From assembly GCA_016794035.1 (NCBI GenBank), contig JAEUHS010000063.1, positions 1-41,429 of the forward strand: a stretch of DNA of 41,429 nt. Direction: 5' to 3'. Shown here one piece after another: positions 17,298 to 24,981 of the stretch. Position 1 is the first letter of the stretch, and each line of letters begins with the position of its first letter. The translations under genes and the position numbers were made by a program. Below the pieces are notes generated by a model. That model saw only the letters and a program-made list of their open reading frames with translations, was not told the origin of the DNA and searched no databases. The DNA comes from Planctomycetota bacterium (GTDB taxonomy: Bacteria > Planctomycetota > UBA1135 > UBA2386).

Positions 17298-18518
17298 ATG
17301 ACCCGCATCGCCGATCTGATCCACGACTGGAACCGCACCGCGGGGTCGTTCCGACCGACCCGCCCGCTGCAGTTCGACGACGAGACGCTGCGCGACGGCC
17401 TGCAGTCACCGGCCGTCAGCGATCCGCCGCTGGCCGTGAAGATCGATCTGCTCGAGCGCATGGACCGGCTCGGCATCCACACGGCCAACCTCGGCCTGCC
17501 CGGAGCCGGCGGCCGGCCGCGCGAAGACATCACCAGGCTCGCGCGCCACATCGCCGACAACAAGCTGCGCATCGGCGCCAACGTCGCCTGCCGCACCGTC
17601 GTCAGCGACATCGAGCCGGTCGTCGAGATGACCCAGCAGGCCGGCATCCCGATCGAGGTGTGCGCGTTCATCGGCAGCAGCTACATCCGCCAGTACGCCG
17701 AGGACTGGACCCTCGAACGCATGCTGCAGAACACGCGCGAGGCGCTGGCCTTCGCGCAGAAGCACCAGTTGCCGGTCATGTACGTGACCGAGGACACGAC
17801 CCGGGCCCGCCCCGAGACCATCCGCGCGCTCTACGGCGAGGCGATCGAGCTCGGCGCACGACGGCTGTGCGTCTGCGACACCGTCGGCCACGCGACCCCG
17901 GACGGCGCGCGGGCCGTCGTTCGCTTCGTGCGCGAACTCGCCGACCAGCACGACAAGAGCCTCGGCGTCGACTGGCACGGCCACCGCGATCGCGACCTCG
18001 GCATCGCCAACTGCCTGGCCGCGATCGAGGCCGGCGCCGACCGCATCCACGGCACCGCGCTCGGCGTCGGCGAACGCGCCGGCAACGCGCCGATGGATCT
18101 GCTGCTGGTCAACTGCAAGCTGCAGGGCTGGATCGACAACGACCTGCGCACCCTGCCCGAATACGCGGCCGCGGCCGCCAGGGCGCTCGAGGTCGAGATC
18201 CCGCACAACTACCCGGTGCTGGGCAGCGACGCCTTCGAGACCGGCACCGGCGTGCACGCGTCGGCCGTGATCAAGGCGTTCAAGAAGGGCGACATCGAGC
18301 TGGCCGATTCGGTCTACTCGGGCGTGCCGGCGCACATGGTCGGGCTCGAGCAGCGCATCGCCGTCGGGCCGATGGCGGGCAGATCGAACGCGGCTTTCGT
18401 GCTGGAACGCCTGGGCATCGAACCGACCGAAGAGCGGGTGCAACGCCTCCTTGCCGCCGGCAAGTCGAGCAAACGCCTGCTGACCGACGGCGAAGTCCGC
18501 GCGGCGATCGGCGGCTGA
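17298..18518 (+). CDS. LeuA-like acyl-CoA/keto-acid condensing enzyme (DRE-TIM family)
   Basis: A 406-residue enzyme of the isopropylmalate/homocitrate/citramalate synthase family, which condenses acetyl-CoA with a 2-oxoacid. It shows DDETLRDGLQSPA (27-39), with the catalytic Arg32-Asp33, metal-ligand candidates H227 and H229 in DWHGHRDRDLGIAN, and HGTALGVGERAGNAPMD, the second family signature, followed by GTGVHASAV. The C-terminal allosteric leucine-binding domain of full LeuA (about 120 residues) is absent, so it is either a citramalate/homocitrate-type enzyme or an unregulated LeuA. The usual HND of the metal loop is HRD here. The ATG at 17298 starts at MTRIADLIHDWN; an upstream in-frame ATG at 17214 would add 28 Pro-rich residues and is less likely. 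Confidence 0.85.
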   Translation: MTRIADLIHDWNRTAGSFRPTRPLQFDDETLRDGLQSPAVSDPPLAVKIDLLERMDRLGIHTANLGLPGAGGRPREDITRLARHIADNKLRIGANVACRTVVSDIEPVVEMTQQAGIPIEVCAFIGSSYIRQYAEDWTLERMLQNTREALAFAQKHQLPVMYVTEDTTRARPETIRALYGEAIELGARRLCVCDTVGHATPDGARAVVRFVRELADQHDKSLGVDWHGHRDRDLGIANCLAAIEAGADRIHGTALGVGERAGNAPMDLLLVNCKLQGWIDNDLRTLPEYAAAAARALEVEIPHNYPVLGSDAFETGTGVHASAVIKAFKKGDIELADSVYSGVPAHMVGLEQRIAVGPMAGRSNAAFVLERLGIEPTEERVQRLLAAGKSSKRLLTDGEVRAAIGG

Positions 18519-18560
18519 TTCGGCCGCGCCGCGTCAAGTCGACGCCCGGGAAAACCCGAT

Positions 18561-18578
18561 TCCTCCGCCGACGGAGGA
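18561..18578 (+). promoter_or_regulatory. Hairpin sequestering the Shine-Dalgarno of the HPt gene
   Basis: TCCTCCG (18561-18567), a CCGA loop and CGGAGGA (18572-18578) form a perfect 7-bp stem, with an extra T-G wobble at the base. The right arm is the GGAGGA Shine-Dalgarno just before the ATG at 18581. Folding would hide the ribosome-binding site, suggesting translational control (a thermosensor-like, protein-bound or coupling-dependent switch). There is no T-run, which argues against a terminator for the upstream gene. Confidence 0.5.
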
Positions 18579-18580
18579 GA

Positions 18581-18943
18581 ATGGACCAGGTCTTGGACAT
18601 GAGCGTCGTGGAGGAGTTGCTGTCGTTCTCGGACGACGGTGATCCCGAACTCCTGTTGGACCTGATCCAGATGTTCCTCGACGACGGGCCCGAGAAGGTC
18701 CGTTCGGTGCACGAGGGTCTGGTCGCGGGCGACTTCGACAAGATGGAGCGCGCCGCGCATTCGCTGAAGGGATCGTCGGGCAACCTGGGCGCGCACCTGC
18801 TGCAGGACACCTGCGAGAAGATCCAGGTCGCGACCCGGCGGCGGCAGCTCGAGGAGTCGCGGCAGCTCGCCGCCGAACTCGACGCCAAGTTCGCCGAGGC
18901 CGAGCTGGCGCTGCGCCAGCTGCACGAGACCTACAAGCCGTAA
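18581..18943 (+). CDS. Stand-alone histidine phosphotransfer (HPt) protein
   Basis: A 120-residue all-helical protein consisting of one HPt domain, an intermediate in multistep phosphorelays that passes a phosphoryl group between receiver domains. The phosphoacceptor is H60 in AAHSLKGSSGNLGA (58-71), the exact family signature (HxLKGxSxNxGA). No histidine kinase or receiver gene is adjacent, so its partners lie elsewhere. The ATG at 18581 is only two nt after GGAGGA; an in-frame ATG at 18599 (MSVVEELL) or TTG at 18593 would lose a few residues and cannot be excluded. The ribosome-binding site lies in a hairpin. A 15-bp direct repeat straddles the stop codon. Confidence 0.88.
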   Translation: MDQVLDMSVVEELLSFSDDGDPELLLDLIQMFLDDGPEKVRSVHEGLVAGDFDKMERAAHSLKGSSGNLGAHLLQDTCEKIQVATRRRQLEESRQLAAELDAKFAEAELALRQLHETYKP

Positions 18944-18971
18944 CGCCAGCGCGGGTTGCGCCAGCTGCACG
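18912..18971 (+). repeat. 15-bp direct repeat across the HPt stop codon
   Basis: TGCGCCAGCTGCACG occurs at 18912-18926 (inside the HPt gene) and again at 18957-18971 (after its stop). The second copy may be a small duplication of the gene end; no function is evident. Confidence 0.5.
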
Positions 18972-19025
18972 CAAGTCATCAGCGATGCCGGCGCGGCGGC
19001 GGATCTGCGGCCGGGTCGGCGGCGA

Positions 19026-19331
19026 TCAGCCGCCGGCGGCGGCGCTCCTGGCGGCCGGCGCCGGCTGGCGGGCCTGCTTGGGCTCGGGCTTGCCGCCCTT
19101 GCCGGGCATCTTCACGATCTTGACGCCCGCCTGCACGGGCTCCTCGGCCGTGTGCACGTTGATCATCTCCAGGTGCGCTTCCGGCGGCTGCCAATCGGCC
19201 GCCTGGCCCCGGTAGACGCAGCGATGGCACTTGTGGAAGAACGTCTGCTGGCGTGCCAGGCAGACATCCGCCCCGATGCGATGCGTGATCAACGGCGCGG
19301 CGGAACCTTCGACGGATGGGCATTGTCTCAT
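19026..19331 (-). CDS. Small four-cysteine protein, unknown
   Basis: A 101-residue protein starting at the ATG at 19331, chosen because GGAG lies six nt upstream (an in-frame ATG 57 nt earlier lacks one). It has Cys at 4, 24, 35 and 38, the last two as HKCHRC, so a small zinc site is possible. The C-terminal third is Lys/Pro/Ala-rich and looks disordered. No signal peptide or membrane helix is seen and I do not recognise a family. It is the last gene of the minus-strand run from fmt, 60 bp after the TIM-barrel gene, and converges on the HPt gene. Confidence 0.6.
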   Translation of the reverse strand: MRQCPSVEGSAAPLITHRIGADVCLARQQTFFHKCHRCVYRGQAADWQPPEAHLEMINVHTAEEPVQAGVKIVKMPGKGGKPEPKQARQPAPAARSAAAGG

Positions 19332-19391
19332 GGGGATCTCCGGCGAGGTCGGGGGCTGCCGGGCGCAAGAGTAGGCGTCCGGGGGCACCGG

Positions 19392-20225
19392 TCAACGGCG
19401 TGGCGGGCCGAGACTTCGGTTCCAGACCTCGCGGCAGGTCGCGACGGCGGCCGGCGCGGCATGGCTCGAACGCGACAGCTCGAAGCAGACCGGCCCGAGG
19501 TATCCGGCCTTCTGCAGAGCACTTAGCACCCCCGGGAAGTCGACGTCCCCGGTGCCCGGCAAGCGGTGTTCGTGCTCGCCCCGACGCATGTCCTCGAGGT
19601 GGACCTGCCGGAGGTGTGGCGCCACCGACGCGATCACCTGGACCGGCTCGTCTTCCCACACGGCGTAAAGATGGCCGATGTCGAGGGTGAGCCCGGGCGC
19701 CGCGGTGCCCAGCGCGCCGAGCATCCGGCGCCAGTCGGCGACCGTCTCGACCGCCATGCCGGGCTCCGGCTCGAGGGACGGTTCGAGTCCTTCGGCCCGG
19801 ATGCGCGCCGCGGTCTCGCGCACGCCGTCGAGCATCCACGGCTCGCTGTCGGGACCGGGCGAACGATCGATGCCGGTCCAGAACGACACCACGGTGGCGC
19901 CGAGCCGCTGCCCCATCGCCGCCACCCGCGAGTAGAAGTCCAGCCGCCGCCGCCGCGCGGCGGGATCGCGGGTCATCAGCGTCGGTTCGTGCTTGTGCCG
20001 CGGATCGAGCAGGAAGCGCGCGCCGGTCTCCATCACCGGCACAAGCCCCAGGTCGCGCAGCCGGGCCGCCACCTCGGCGAGTTCGCGGTCGCCGGTCGTC
20101 GCCGGATCGAGGTGGCAGGTGTCCGGCGTGATCGCCACGACCTGGTAGCCGTGCTCTGCCAGCAACGAGAGCGCGTCCGGCAGACGGTGGTTCTGCAAGC
20201 CGCTGGTGTGGTAGCCGAGCCGCAT
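19392..20225 (-). CDS. Sugar phosphate isomerase/epimerase-like TIM barrel
   Basis: A 277-residue protein of the xylose-isomerase-like AP-endonuclease-2 TIM-barrel superfamily, whose members isomerise or epimerise sugars and inositols. The expected metal ligands fall in order: E152 in EPSLEPEPGM, D182 in LTLDIGHLY, H209 in QVHLEDMRRG and E249 in CFELSRSSH. The N-terminus MRLGYHTSGLQ with VAITPDTCHLDP is typical of a subgroup often found beside prenyl- or sugar-metabolism genes, but the substrate cannot be told. The start lies eight nt after the stop of the upstream unknown gene, so they are likely co-transcribed with fmt and rsmB. Confidence 0.85.
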   Translation of the reverse strand: MRLGYHTSGLQNHRLPDALSLLAEHGYQVVAITPDTCHLDPATTGDRELAEVAARLRDLGLVPVMETGARFLLDPRHKHEPTLMTRDPAARRRRLDFYSRVAAMGQRLGATVVSFWTGIDRSPGPDSEPWMLDGVRETAARIRAEGLEPSLEPEPGMAVETVADWRRMLGALGTAAPGLTLDIGHLYAVWEDEPVQVIASVAPHLRQVHLEDMRRGEHEHRLPGTGDVDFPGVLSALQKAGYLGPVCFELSRSSHAAPAAVATCREVWNRSLGPPRR

Positions 20226-20233
20226 CGCGGGGA

Positions 20234-20827
20234 TCAGGTGCCACCGCTCATGCGCACGCGCTTCTCCAGGCTGCTGAGCTGGCCATAGAGCTTCTCGAGC
20301 GCCGCGTATTCGGCCGGCATCGCCCAGCCGCCCATGTCCGCCTCCTCCTGCCAGCCGAGCGGGTCGGTGATCAACCGCTTGGCCGCGTCGATCCTGTCCT
20401 TCGCCGCCGACTGCTTGTCGCGCGCCGCCTGGTTGTCGCCGGCGGTGCGCGCCTTGATGCCGTCGTTGCAGAGCACCTTGGCCTCCTCGAGCAGCTGCGC
20501 GGTCTGCTGCAGCATCGCGCCGGTCAGCGCGGGAGCCGGTCGACCCGGGGTCTTGCCGGCCTTGGCGGTGCCGGTCGGCACGACCGGCGCCGACTTCGCG
20601 GTGCTGCCCGCTGGCGCCGCGGCCGGCGTCGGTGCCGTCTCGGCGGCGGCGGACTTGCCGCCGCCGGAGTTCATCACCACCAGCACGACGACCAAGACCA
20701 GCACGCCCACGCCGCCGAGGATCATCGGCATCGAGTTGGAGCCCGAGCTCGGGGAACGTGCCGCTCGGCGGCCGGCACTGCCGCCGCCGCTGGCGCTGCG
20801 CGAACGAGGGGTGGGACGGGTCGCCAT
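20234..20827 (-). CDS. Membrane-anchored protein of unknown function
   Basis: A 197-residue protein with a basic Ser/Arg/Gly-rich head (1-33), one membrane helix (about 34-53, MPMILGGVGVLVLVVVLVVM), an Ala/Pro/Thr linker (about 55-100) and a helical C-terminal domain (about 100-190) with LLEEAKVLCNDGIKARTAGDNQAARDKQ-like TPR-type spacing. Topology predicts the helical domain outside the membrane. No family is recognised. The ATG at 20827 has GAGG nine nt upstream. It sits between rsmB and the isomerase-like gene in the same direction, eight nt from the latter. Confidence 0.75.
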   Translation of the reverse strand: MATRPTPRSRSASGGGSAGRRAARSPSSGSNSMPMILGGVGVLVLVVVLVVMNSGGGKSAAAETAPTPAAAPAGSTAKSAPVVPTGTAKAGKTPGRPAPALTGAMLQQTAQLLEEAKVLCNDGIKARTAGDNQAARDKQSAAKDRIDAAKRLITDPLGWQEEADMGGWAMPAEYAALEKLYGQLSSLEKRVRMSGGT

Positions 20828-20856
20828 GATGCTTGCCTCGGGCTTGGTCTGCGGGT

Positions 20857-20873
20857 CCTCGCGCAGCGCGAGG
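20857..20873. terminator. Perfect 7-bp hairpin in the rsmB-unknown gap
   Basis: CCTCGCG (20857-20863), loop CAG, CGCGAGG (20867-20873), lying between the rsmB stop (20933) and the next gene's start (20827). Without a T-run it could be a weak terminator, an mRNA-processing or stability element, or chance. The 105-bp gap is the longest in this minus-strand run and may also hold an internal promoter. Confidence 0.3.
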
Positions 20874-20932
20874 TTGCCGTCACGCGCACGGCCGCGACGG
20901 GGACCCCGCCGGACGGAGGGCGGCGTCGCGTT

Positions 20933-22267
20933 CTACCCGTCACGGCCGGCACCGGGAAGGCCCCGTGCCAGCACGGCGAAGAAGCCGCCGTCGTGGCGCC
21001 CCGCGGCCGGCAGGGTCAGGTGGCTGCGGACCAGCCGGCACGGCGGCAGCCCGGGCTCGGCGAGCACGGCCGCGACCACGGCCTCGTTCTCGGCGCATTC
21101 GATCGAGCAGGTCGAGTAGACGACGCTGCCGCCCGGCTTCGCCAGCGCGATCGCCTGCCGCAGCAGGTCGCGCTGCAGCCCCGCCATCTGCGCGGCGGTG
21201 TCCGGTTGCCACCGCCGCCGCACCTCGACGCGGCGGCCGAGCACACCGGTGTTGGAGCACGGCACGTCGGCGAGCACGGCATCGGCCGGCGGCAGCGACG
21301 CCGCGGTGTCGGTCACCTGCACGACGTCGCCGAAACGGAGCCGCGCGACGTTCTCGACGATGCGCCGGCGCCGCGCCGGATCCGGATCGAATGCGAACAC
21401 GCGGCCGCCCGGCCGCACGCGTTCGGCCAGCAGCGCGGTCTTGGTGCCGGGCGCCGCGCACAGATCGACGACCGTCTGCCCGGCACCACACGGCACCGCC
21501 TCGGCGGCGGCCAGCGCGGTCGGATCCTGGACCAGGAACGCGCCGCGGCGGAACGGCTCGGTCGCGAACGGCGACTCGCCGCCGATCCACTGCAGCAACC
21601 GCGGATGCGCCGCCGGCGCCGTCTCGACGCCGGCCGCGGTCAGCTCGCGTTGCAGTTCGTCGCGTTCGACCGGCGCCACGGCCCGCAGGAACGTCGCCGG
21701 CAGCGCGCTGGCGGCGGCCGCGATCGCGCGCAGCCCCTCGCGCCCCAGATCCGCCGCCCAGCGCTGCGCGGCGGCGTCCGGCAGCGAGTGCACGATCGCC
21801 AGCCGCGCGACCTCGTCGTCCGGCAGCGCCTGCGGCAGCACGAACGTGCGCTCCGGCCCGAGCGCCAGCTCGGTCGTGACCGCACGATGCGCCGCGGCAC
21901 GGGCCTCGATGCGGCCGGCGACGGCGCGCAGCAGCGCGTTGGCGAAGCCGCGGTTGCCGCGCACCAGCGCCACCGTCTCGTGCACCGCCGCGTGCGCCGG
22001 CATGCCGGCGACGAACAGCAGCTGATGGACGCCGAGTCGCAGCGCGACGCGCAGCGTCGGATCGCGCGGCAGGCCGCGGTGCGCGAGTCCTTCCAGCACG
22101 AAGTCGAGCAGCCGTTCGCGGCGCAGCACGCCGTGCGCGAGCTCGAACGCGAAGGCCTGCTCACGGCCTTCGAGGCGGGCGGCGTCGAGCACGTCGCGGA
22201 TGCGGTCGGCGCGGCCGCGATCGAGCGCCGCGAGAGCGCGCAGCGCCGCCGCCCGGGCCGAGACCAT
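20933..22267 (-). CDS. rsmB: 16S rRNA (cytosine-5-)-methyltransferase RsmB
   Basis: A 444-residue enzyme that methylates C967 of 16S rRNA. An N-terminal NusB-like helical RNA-binding domain (about 1-130, including FELAHGVLRRERLLDFVLEG) is followed by the SAM domain: VDLCAAPGTKT (267-277), DPDPARRRRIVENVARL, ADVPCSNTGVLGRR with C337, and YSTCSIECAENE with the nucleophile C387. The NusB-like head separates RsmB from RsmF and NOL-type enzymes. It starts eight nt after the fmt stop, the fmt-rsmB order common in bacteria. Confidence 0.94.
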   Translation of the reverse strand: MVSARAAALRALAALDRGRADRIRDVLDAARLEGREQAFAFELAHGVLRRERLLDFVLEGLAHRGLPRDPTLRVALRLGVHQLLFVAGMPAHAAVHETVALVRGNRGFANALLRAVAGRIEARAAAHRAVTTELALGPERTFVLPQALPDDEVARLAIVHSLPDAAAQRWAADLGREGLRAIAAAASALPATFLRAVAPVERDELQRELTAAGVETAPAAHPRLLQWIGGESPFATEPFRRGAFLVQDPTALAAAEAVPCGAGQTVVDLCAAPGTKTALLAERVRPGGRVFAFDPDPARRRRIVENVARLRFGDVVQVTDTAASLPPADAVLADVPCSNTGVLGRRVEVRRRWQPDTAAQMAGLQRDLLRQAIALAKPGGSVVYSTCSIECAENEAVVAAVLAEPGLPPCRLVRSHLTLPAAGRHDGGFFAVLARGLPGAGRDG

Positions 22268-22275
22268 GCGCGAAC

Positions 22276-23208
22276 TCAGCCGAAGCGCGCGTCGGGCGCG
22301 ATGTGATGCCCGCGCACGAACTCACCGGCGGTCATGTTGCGGCCGTTGTCCGGCTTGATGCGCGTGATGCGGTAGAGGTCCTTGCCGGTGCAGACCCGGA
22401 TGCCCTCTTCGCCGGACGATTGCAGGCCGCCGGGGATGCCCATGCCGTAGAGGTCCTGCTCGACCGAGCCCTCCATGACGATGAAGCGCTTGTTGCCGAG
22501 CCGCGTCTGCGCGCCGGGCTTGGGCGTCATCGCGCGCACCAGACGATCGACCTCGACCGCCGGTAGCTTCCAGTCGATGACGCCGTGCTCCTTCTCGACC
22601 TTCGGCGCGTAGGTGGCCTTCGCGTGATCCTGCGGCGTGAACCTGGCCTTGCCTTCCTTCAGCAGCGCCAGCGCCTCGAGCAGCGCCGCGCCGGACAGCG
22701 CCGCCAGCCGCGTGCGCAGCGCGCCGCTGTTCTCGCGTGGATCGATCAGCGTCGCCTTCTTCAGCATCACGTCGCCCGCGTCTAGCTGCTCGGCGATGCG
22801 CATGATCGTGACCCCGGTCTCCTTCTCGCCGTCGCGGATGGCGCGCTGGATCGGCGCGGCACCGCGATAGCGCGGCAGCAACGACGCGTGCGCGTTGATC
22901 ATGCCCTGCTTCGGCAGTCCCAGCAGGTCGGGCTGCAGGATCACGCCGTAGCTGACGACGACGCCGAGGTCCGGCTTCAGGTCCTTCAGCTGCTGCAGGA
23001 ACGCCGGGTCGTGCGGGTCGGCGGGTTGCGCGAACGGCAGGCCGACTTCCTGCGCGGCGAGTTTGACGTCGCTGTCGTAGATCTTGCGCCCGCGGCCCCG
23101 GGGGGCGTCGGGCTTGGTCACCACGAGCACCGGGGCGAACCCACCCTCGGCGAGGGCTTTCAGCGACGGGATCGCGAAGTCACTGCTGCCGAAGAAGACG
23201 ATGCGCAA
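22276..23208 (-). CDS. fmt: Methionyl-tRNA formyltransferase
   Basis: A 310-residue enzyme that formylates initiator Met-tRNA using 10-formyl-tetrahydrofolate. The TTG at 23208 was chosen because AGGA lies five nt upstream and the product then begins MRIVFFGSSDFA, as Fmt does; an upstream start would add a Pro/Ser-rich tail. Catalytic N105 and H107 lie in MINAHASLLPRYRGAAPIQRAI (103-124) and D143 in AEQLDAGDVM. The C-terminal domain (about 205-310) with KPGAQTRLGNKRFIV binds tRNA. Length fits the family. A TACCGT box sits 58 nt upstream. Confidence 0.94.
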   Translation of the reverse strand: MRIVFFGSSDFAIPSLKALAEGGFAPVLVVTKPDAPRGRGRKIYDSDVKLAAQEVGLPFAQPADPHDPAFLQQLKDLKPDLGVVVSYGVILQPDLLGLPKQGMINAHASLLPRYRGAAPIQRAIRDGEKETGVTIMRIAEQLDAGDVMLKKATLIDPRENSGALRTRLAALSGAALLEALALLKEGKARFTPQDHAKATYAPKVEKEHGVIDWKLPAVEVDRLVRAMTPKPGAQTRLGNKRFIVMEGSVEQDLYGMGIPGGLQSSGEEGIRVCTGKDLYRITRIKPDNGRNMTAGEFVRGHHIAPDARFG

Positions 23209-23368
23209 TGGGTTCCTGCTGGGTCCGCTCGGCGAGGCCGCGACCTGCGGCGACCCGAGGGCGAGAACGGTAGCAACCGGCCCCGGCGCGGGCAAAGGTC
23301 CAGTCCGGCGGCCTCGACCGAACGCCGCGGTTGTGCGCGGCTACCGCAGCGCGCAACATCGCCGGGCC

Positions 23369-24157
23369 ATGACCCGCCCGCCGACCGGCCCGGACGCGCG
23401 CCTGCCGCCCTTCGCGGTCGAGGCGCGGCGCAGCCTGACCGTGTTCGGCGCCCCGGTGGAACTGGTGTTCGTGCCGGCGCGGCAGCAGCGCGGCGACCGT
23501 GCCACGGCGGAACGCCCGGCCTTCCGCCGCAGCCGCGCGGCGACGATCGCGGCCGAAGAGGCGCTGTGGCGCGACGAACGCCACCTCGTGACGCCCAACC
23601 GCTATCCGTTCGCCGACCACCAGCGCATCCTGTGGCCGGCGGCGGCGAAGCGCGATCCGGACCTGGCGATGTGGACCACGATCTGTGACTGGGCCGACGC
23701 CGGCGGCAGCGCGCTGCTGAACTCGATCGGCGCGGCGGCGACGATCGCGCGCGCCCACGCCCACCTGCTGCCCGAACGCTCGCCGTTCCTGGCGGCGCTG
23801 CGCGAGCGGCCGCTGCGCAGCGACCTGATCGACGTGCCGCCCGGCGCCGCACTGGTCGCCAAAGACGTGCCGTTCTGCCTGCTCGGCGTGCGCGGCGACG
23901 CCGCGCCGCGCGCCGAGGCGCTGGTGCGGCTCGCGGAGGCGCGCCTGACGGCGGCGTGCAACGTCGTCGTGCAGGACCACACCGCCTGGCTGTTTCCGCG
24001 CCGCGCGGAGACGCCGGCCCCGCACTTCCCGTTCGCGCTCGGCGCCGCCGAGGTGTGGGGCCGCTGGTGCTACGGCGAGCGGCCGCCGTTCGCGGCGGCG
24101 ACCGGCAGCGACCTCGAACGCGCGCTCGTCGCCGCCGGCACGGAGCCACTGCCGTGA
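23369..24157 (+). CDS. HIT-superfamily (GalT/phosphorylase-like) protein
   Basis: A 262-residue soluble protein. VTPNRYPFADHQRILWP (74-90) and a later SIGAAATIARAHAHLLPERSPF (119-140) with the H130-A-H132 pair match the two conserved blocks of galactose-1-phosphate uridylyltransferase and nucleotide phosphorylases of the HIT superfamily. The first His of GalT-type HxHxQ appears as HAHL, so it may transfer or cleave nucleotides but the substrate is not predictable. The stop overlaps the acyltransferase GTG as GTGA, so the two are coupled. Divergent from fmt with a 160-bp gap. Confidence 0.72.
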   Translation: MTRPPTGPDARLPPFAVEARRSLTVFGAPVELVFVPARQQRGDRATAERPAFRRSRAATIAAEEALWRDERHLVTPNRYPFADHQRILWPAAAKRDPDLAMWTTICDWADAGGSALLNSIGAAATIARAHAHLLPERSPFLAALRERPLRSDLIDVPPGAALVAKDVPFCLLGVRGDAAPRAEALVRLAEARLTAACNVVVQDHTAWLFPRRAETPAPHFPFALGAAEVWGRWCYGERPPFAAATGSDLERALVAAGTEPLP

Positions 24158-24975
24158 CCGCCGTGCAGGAATCGGCCGTCGCGAACCCGCCGTCGTATGC
24201 GCTGCAGCGCGCGGTCCGCACCGCGGCGATCGTGTTCAGCGTCGCGCTCTACTCGATCAACGCGCCGTTCGGCTACCTGGGCTTCGCGTTCCTGTGCTGG
24301 TGGTGGCGCCAGGACCCCACCCGGCGCGCGCTGCGGCTGCAGCGCTGCATGGGCACCGGCTACCGCATCCTGCACGACTGGCTGCGCGTGTTCCGCATCG
24401 CCGACTTCAACCACCGCGGCACGCTGACCGGGCTGCCCGCCGGGCCGTTCGTCCTGGTCGCCAACCACCCGACCCAGATCGACGTCACCGCGATCGGCGC
24501 CTGCCTCGGCGGCGCCTGCACGATCGTCAAGCAGCGCGTCTGGCATCGGCGCATGGTCAAGCCCCTGCTGGTCGGCGCCGGCCTGCTCGAGGGTCCGGGC
24601 ACCGATCCGATCTCGATCGGCCGCGTGATCGACGACGGCGTCGATCGGCTGCGCCAGGGCATGCGCATCTTCGTGTTCCCCGAGGGTTCGCGCAGCCCGG
24701 CGGGCACGCTGCGTCCGTTCGGCCGCGTCGCGTTCGAGATCGCCTGCCGCGCCGGCGTGCCGCTGGTGTCGGTCGGCATCCGCTGCACGCCGCCATGGCT
24801 GTCACCCGAGGTGCCGATGTTCCGACCGCCGCACCCGATCCCGAAGCTCCGGTTGGCGGTGCTCGCGATCGACGATCCCAAGGCGTTCGGCGGCGACAGC
24901 AAGCAGCTGCGGGAGCGGGTCGAAGAGCGCTTCCGCGGCTGGCTCGGCGCGGCCGCCGCCGCCGCGACGCCGTGA
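24154..24975 (+). CDS. 1-acylglycerol-3-phosphate acyltransferase-like protein (PlsC family)
   Basis: A 273-residue membrane-associated acyltransferase. A hydrophobic N-terminal segment (about 22-50) precedes NHPTQID (104-110), the HxxxxD active site, and FPEGSRSP (175-182), the glycerophosphate/acyl-acceptor motif. This NHPTxID form is also common in acyltransferases of aryl-polyene-type clusters, but no other members of such a cluster are nearby. The GTG at 24154 overlaps the HIT-like gene's stop. It ends six bp from the convergent SRPBCC gene. Confidence 0.85.
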   Translation: MTAVQESAVANPPSYALQRAVRTAAIVFSVALYSINAPFGYLGFAFLCWWWRQDPTRRALRLQRCMGTGYRILHDWLRVFRIADFNHRGTLTGLPAGPFVLVANHPTQIDVTAIGACLGGACTIVKQRVWHRRMVKPLLVGAGLLEGPGTDPISIGRVIDDGVDRLRQGMRIFVFPEGSRSPAGTLRPFGRVAFEIACRAGVPLVSVGIRCTPPWLSPEVPMFRPPHPIPKLRLAVLAIDDPKAFGGDSKQLRERVEERFRGWLGAAAAAATP

Positions 24976-24981
24976 TCCGCG

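Noticed and set aside
18561..18578. Terminator of the LeuA-like gene
   Set aside because: The stem has no T-run and its right arm is the Shine-Dalgarno of the next gene.
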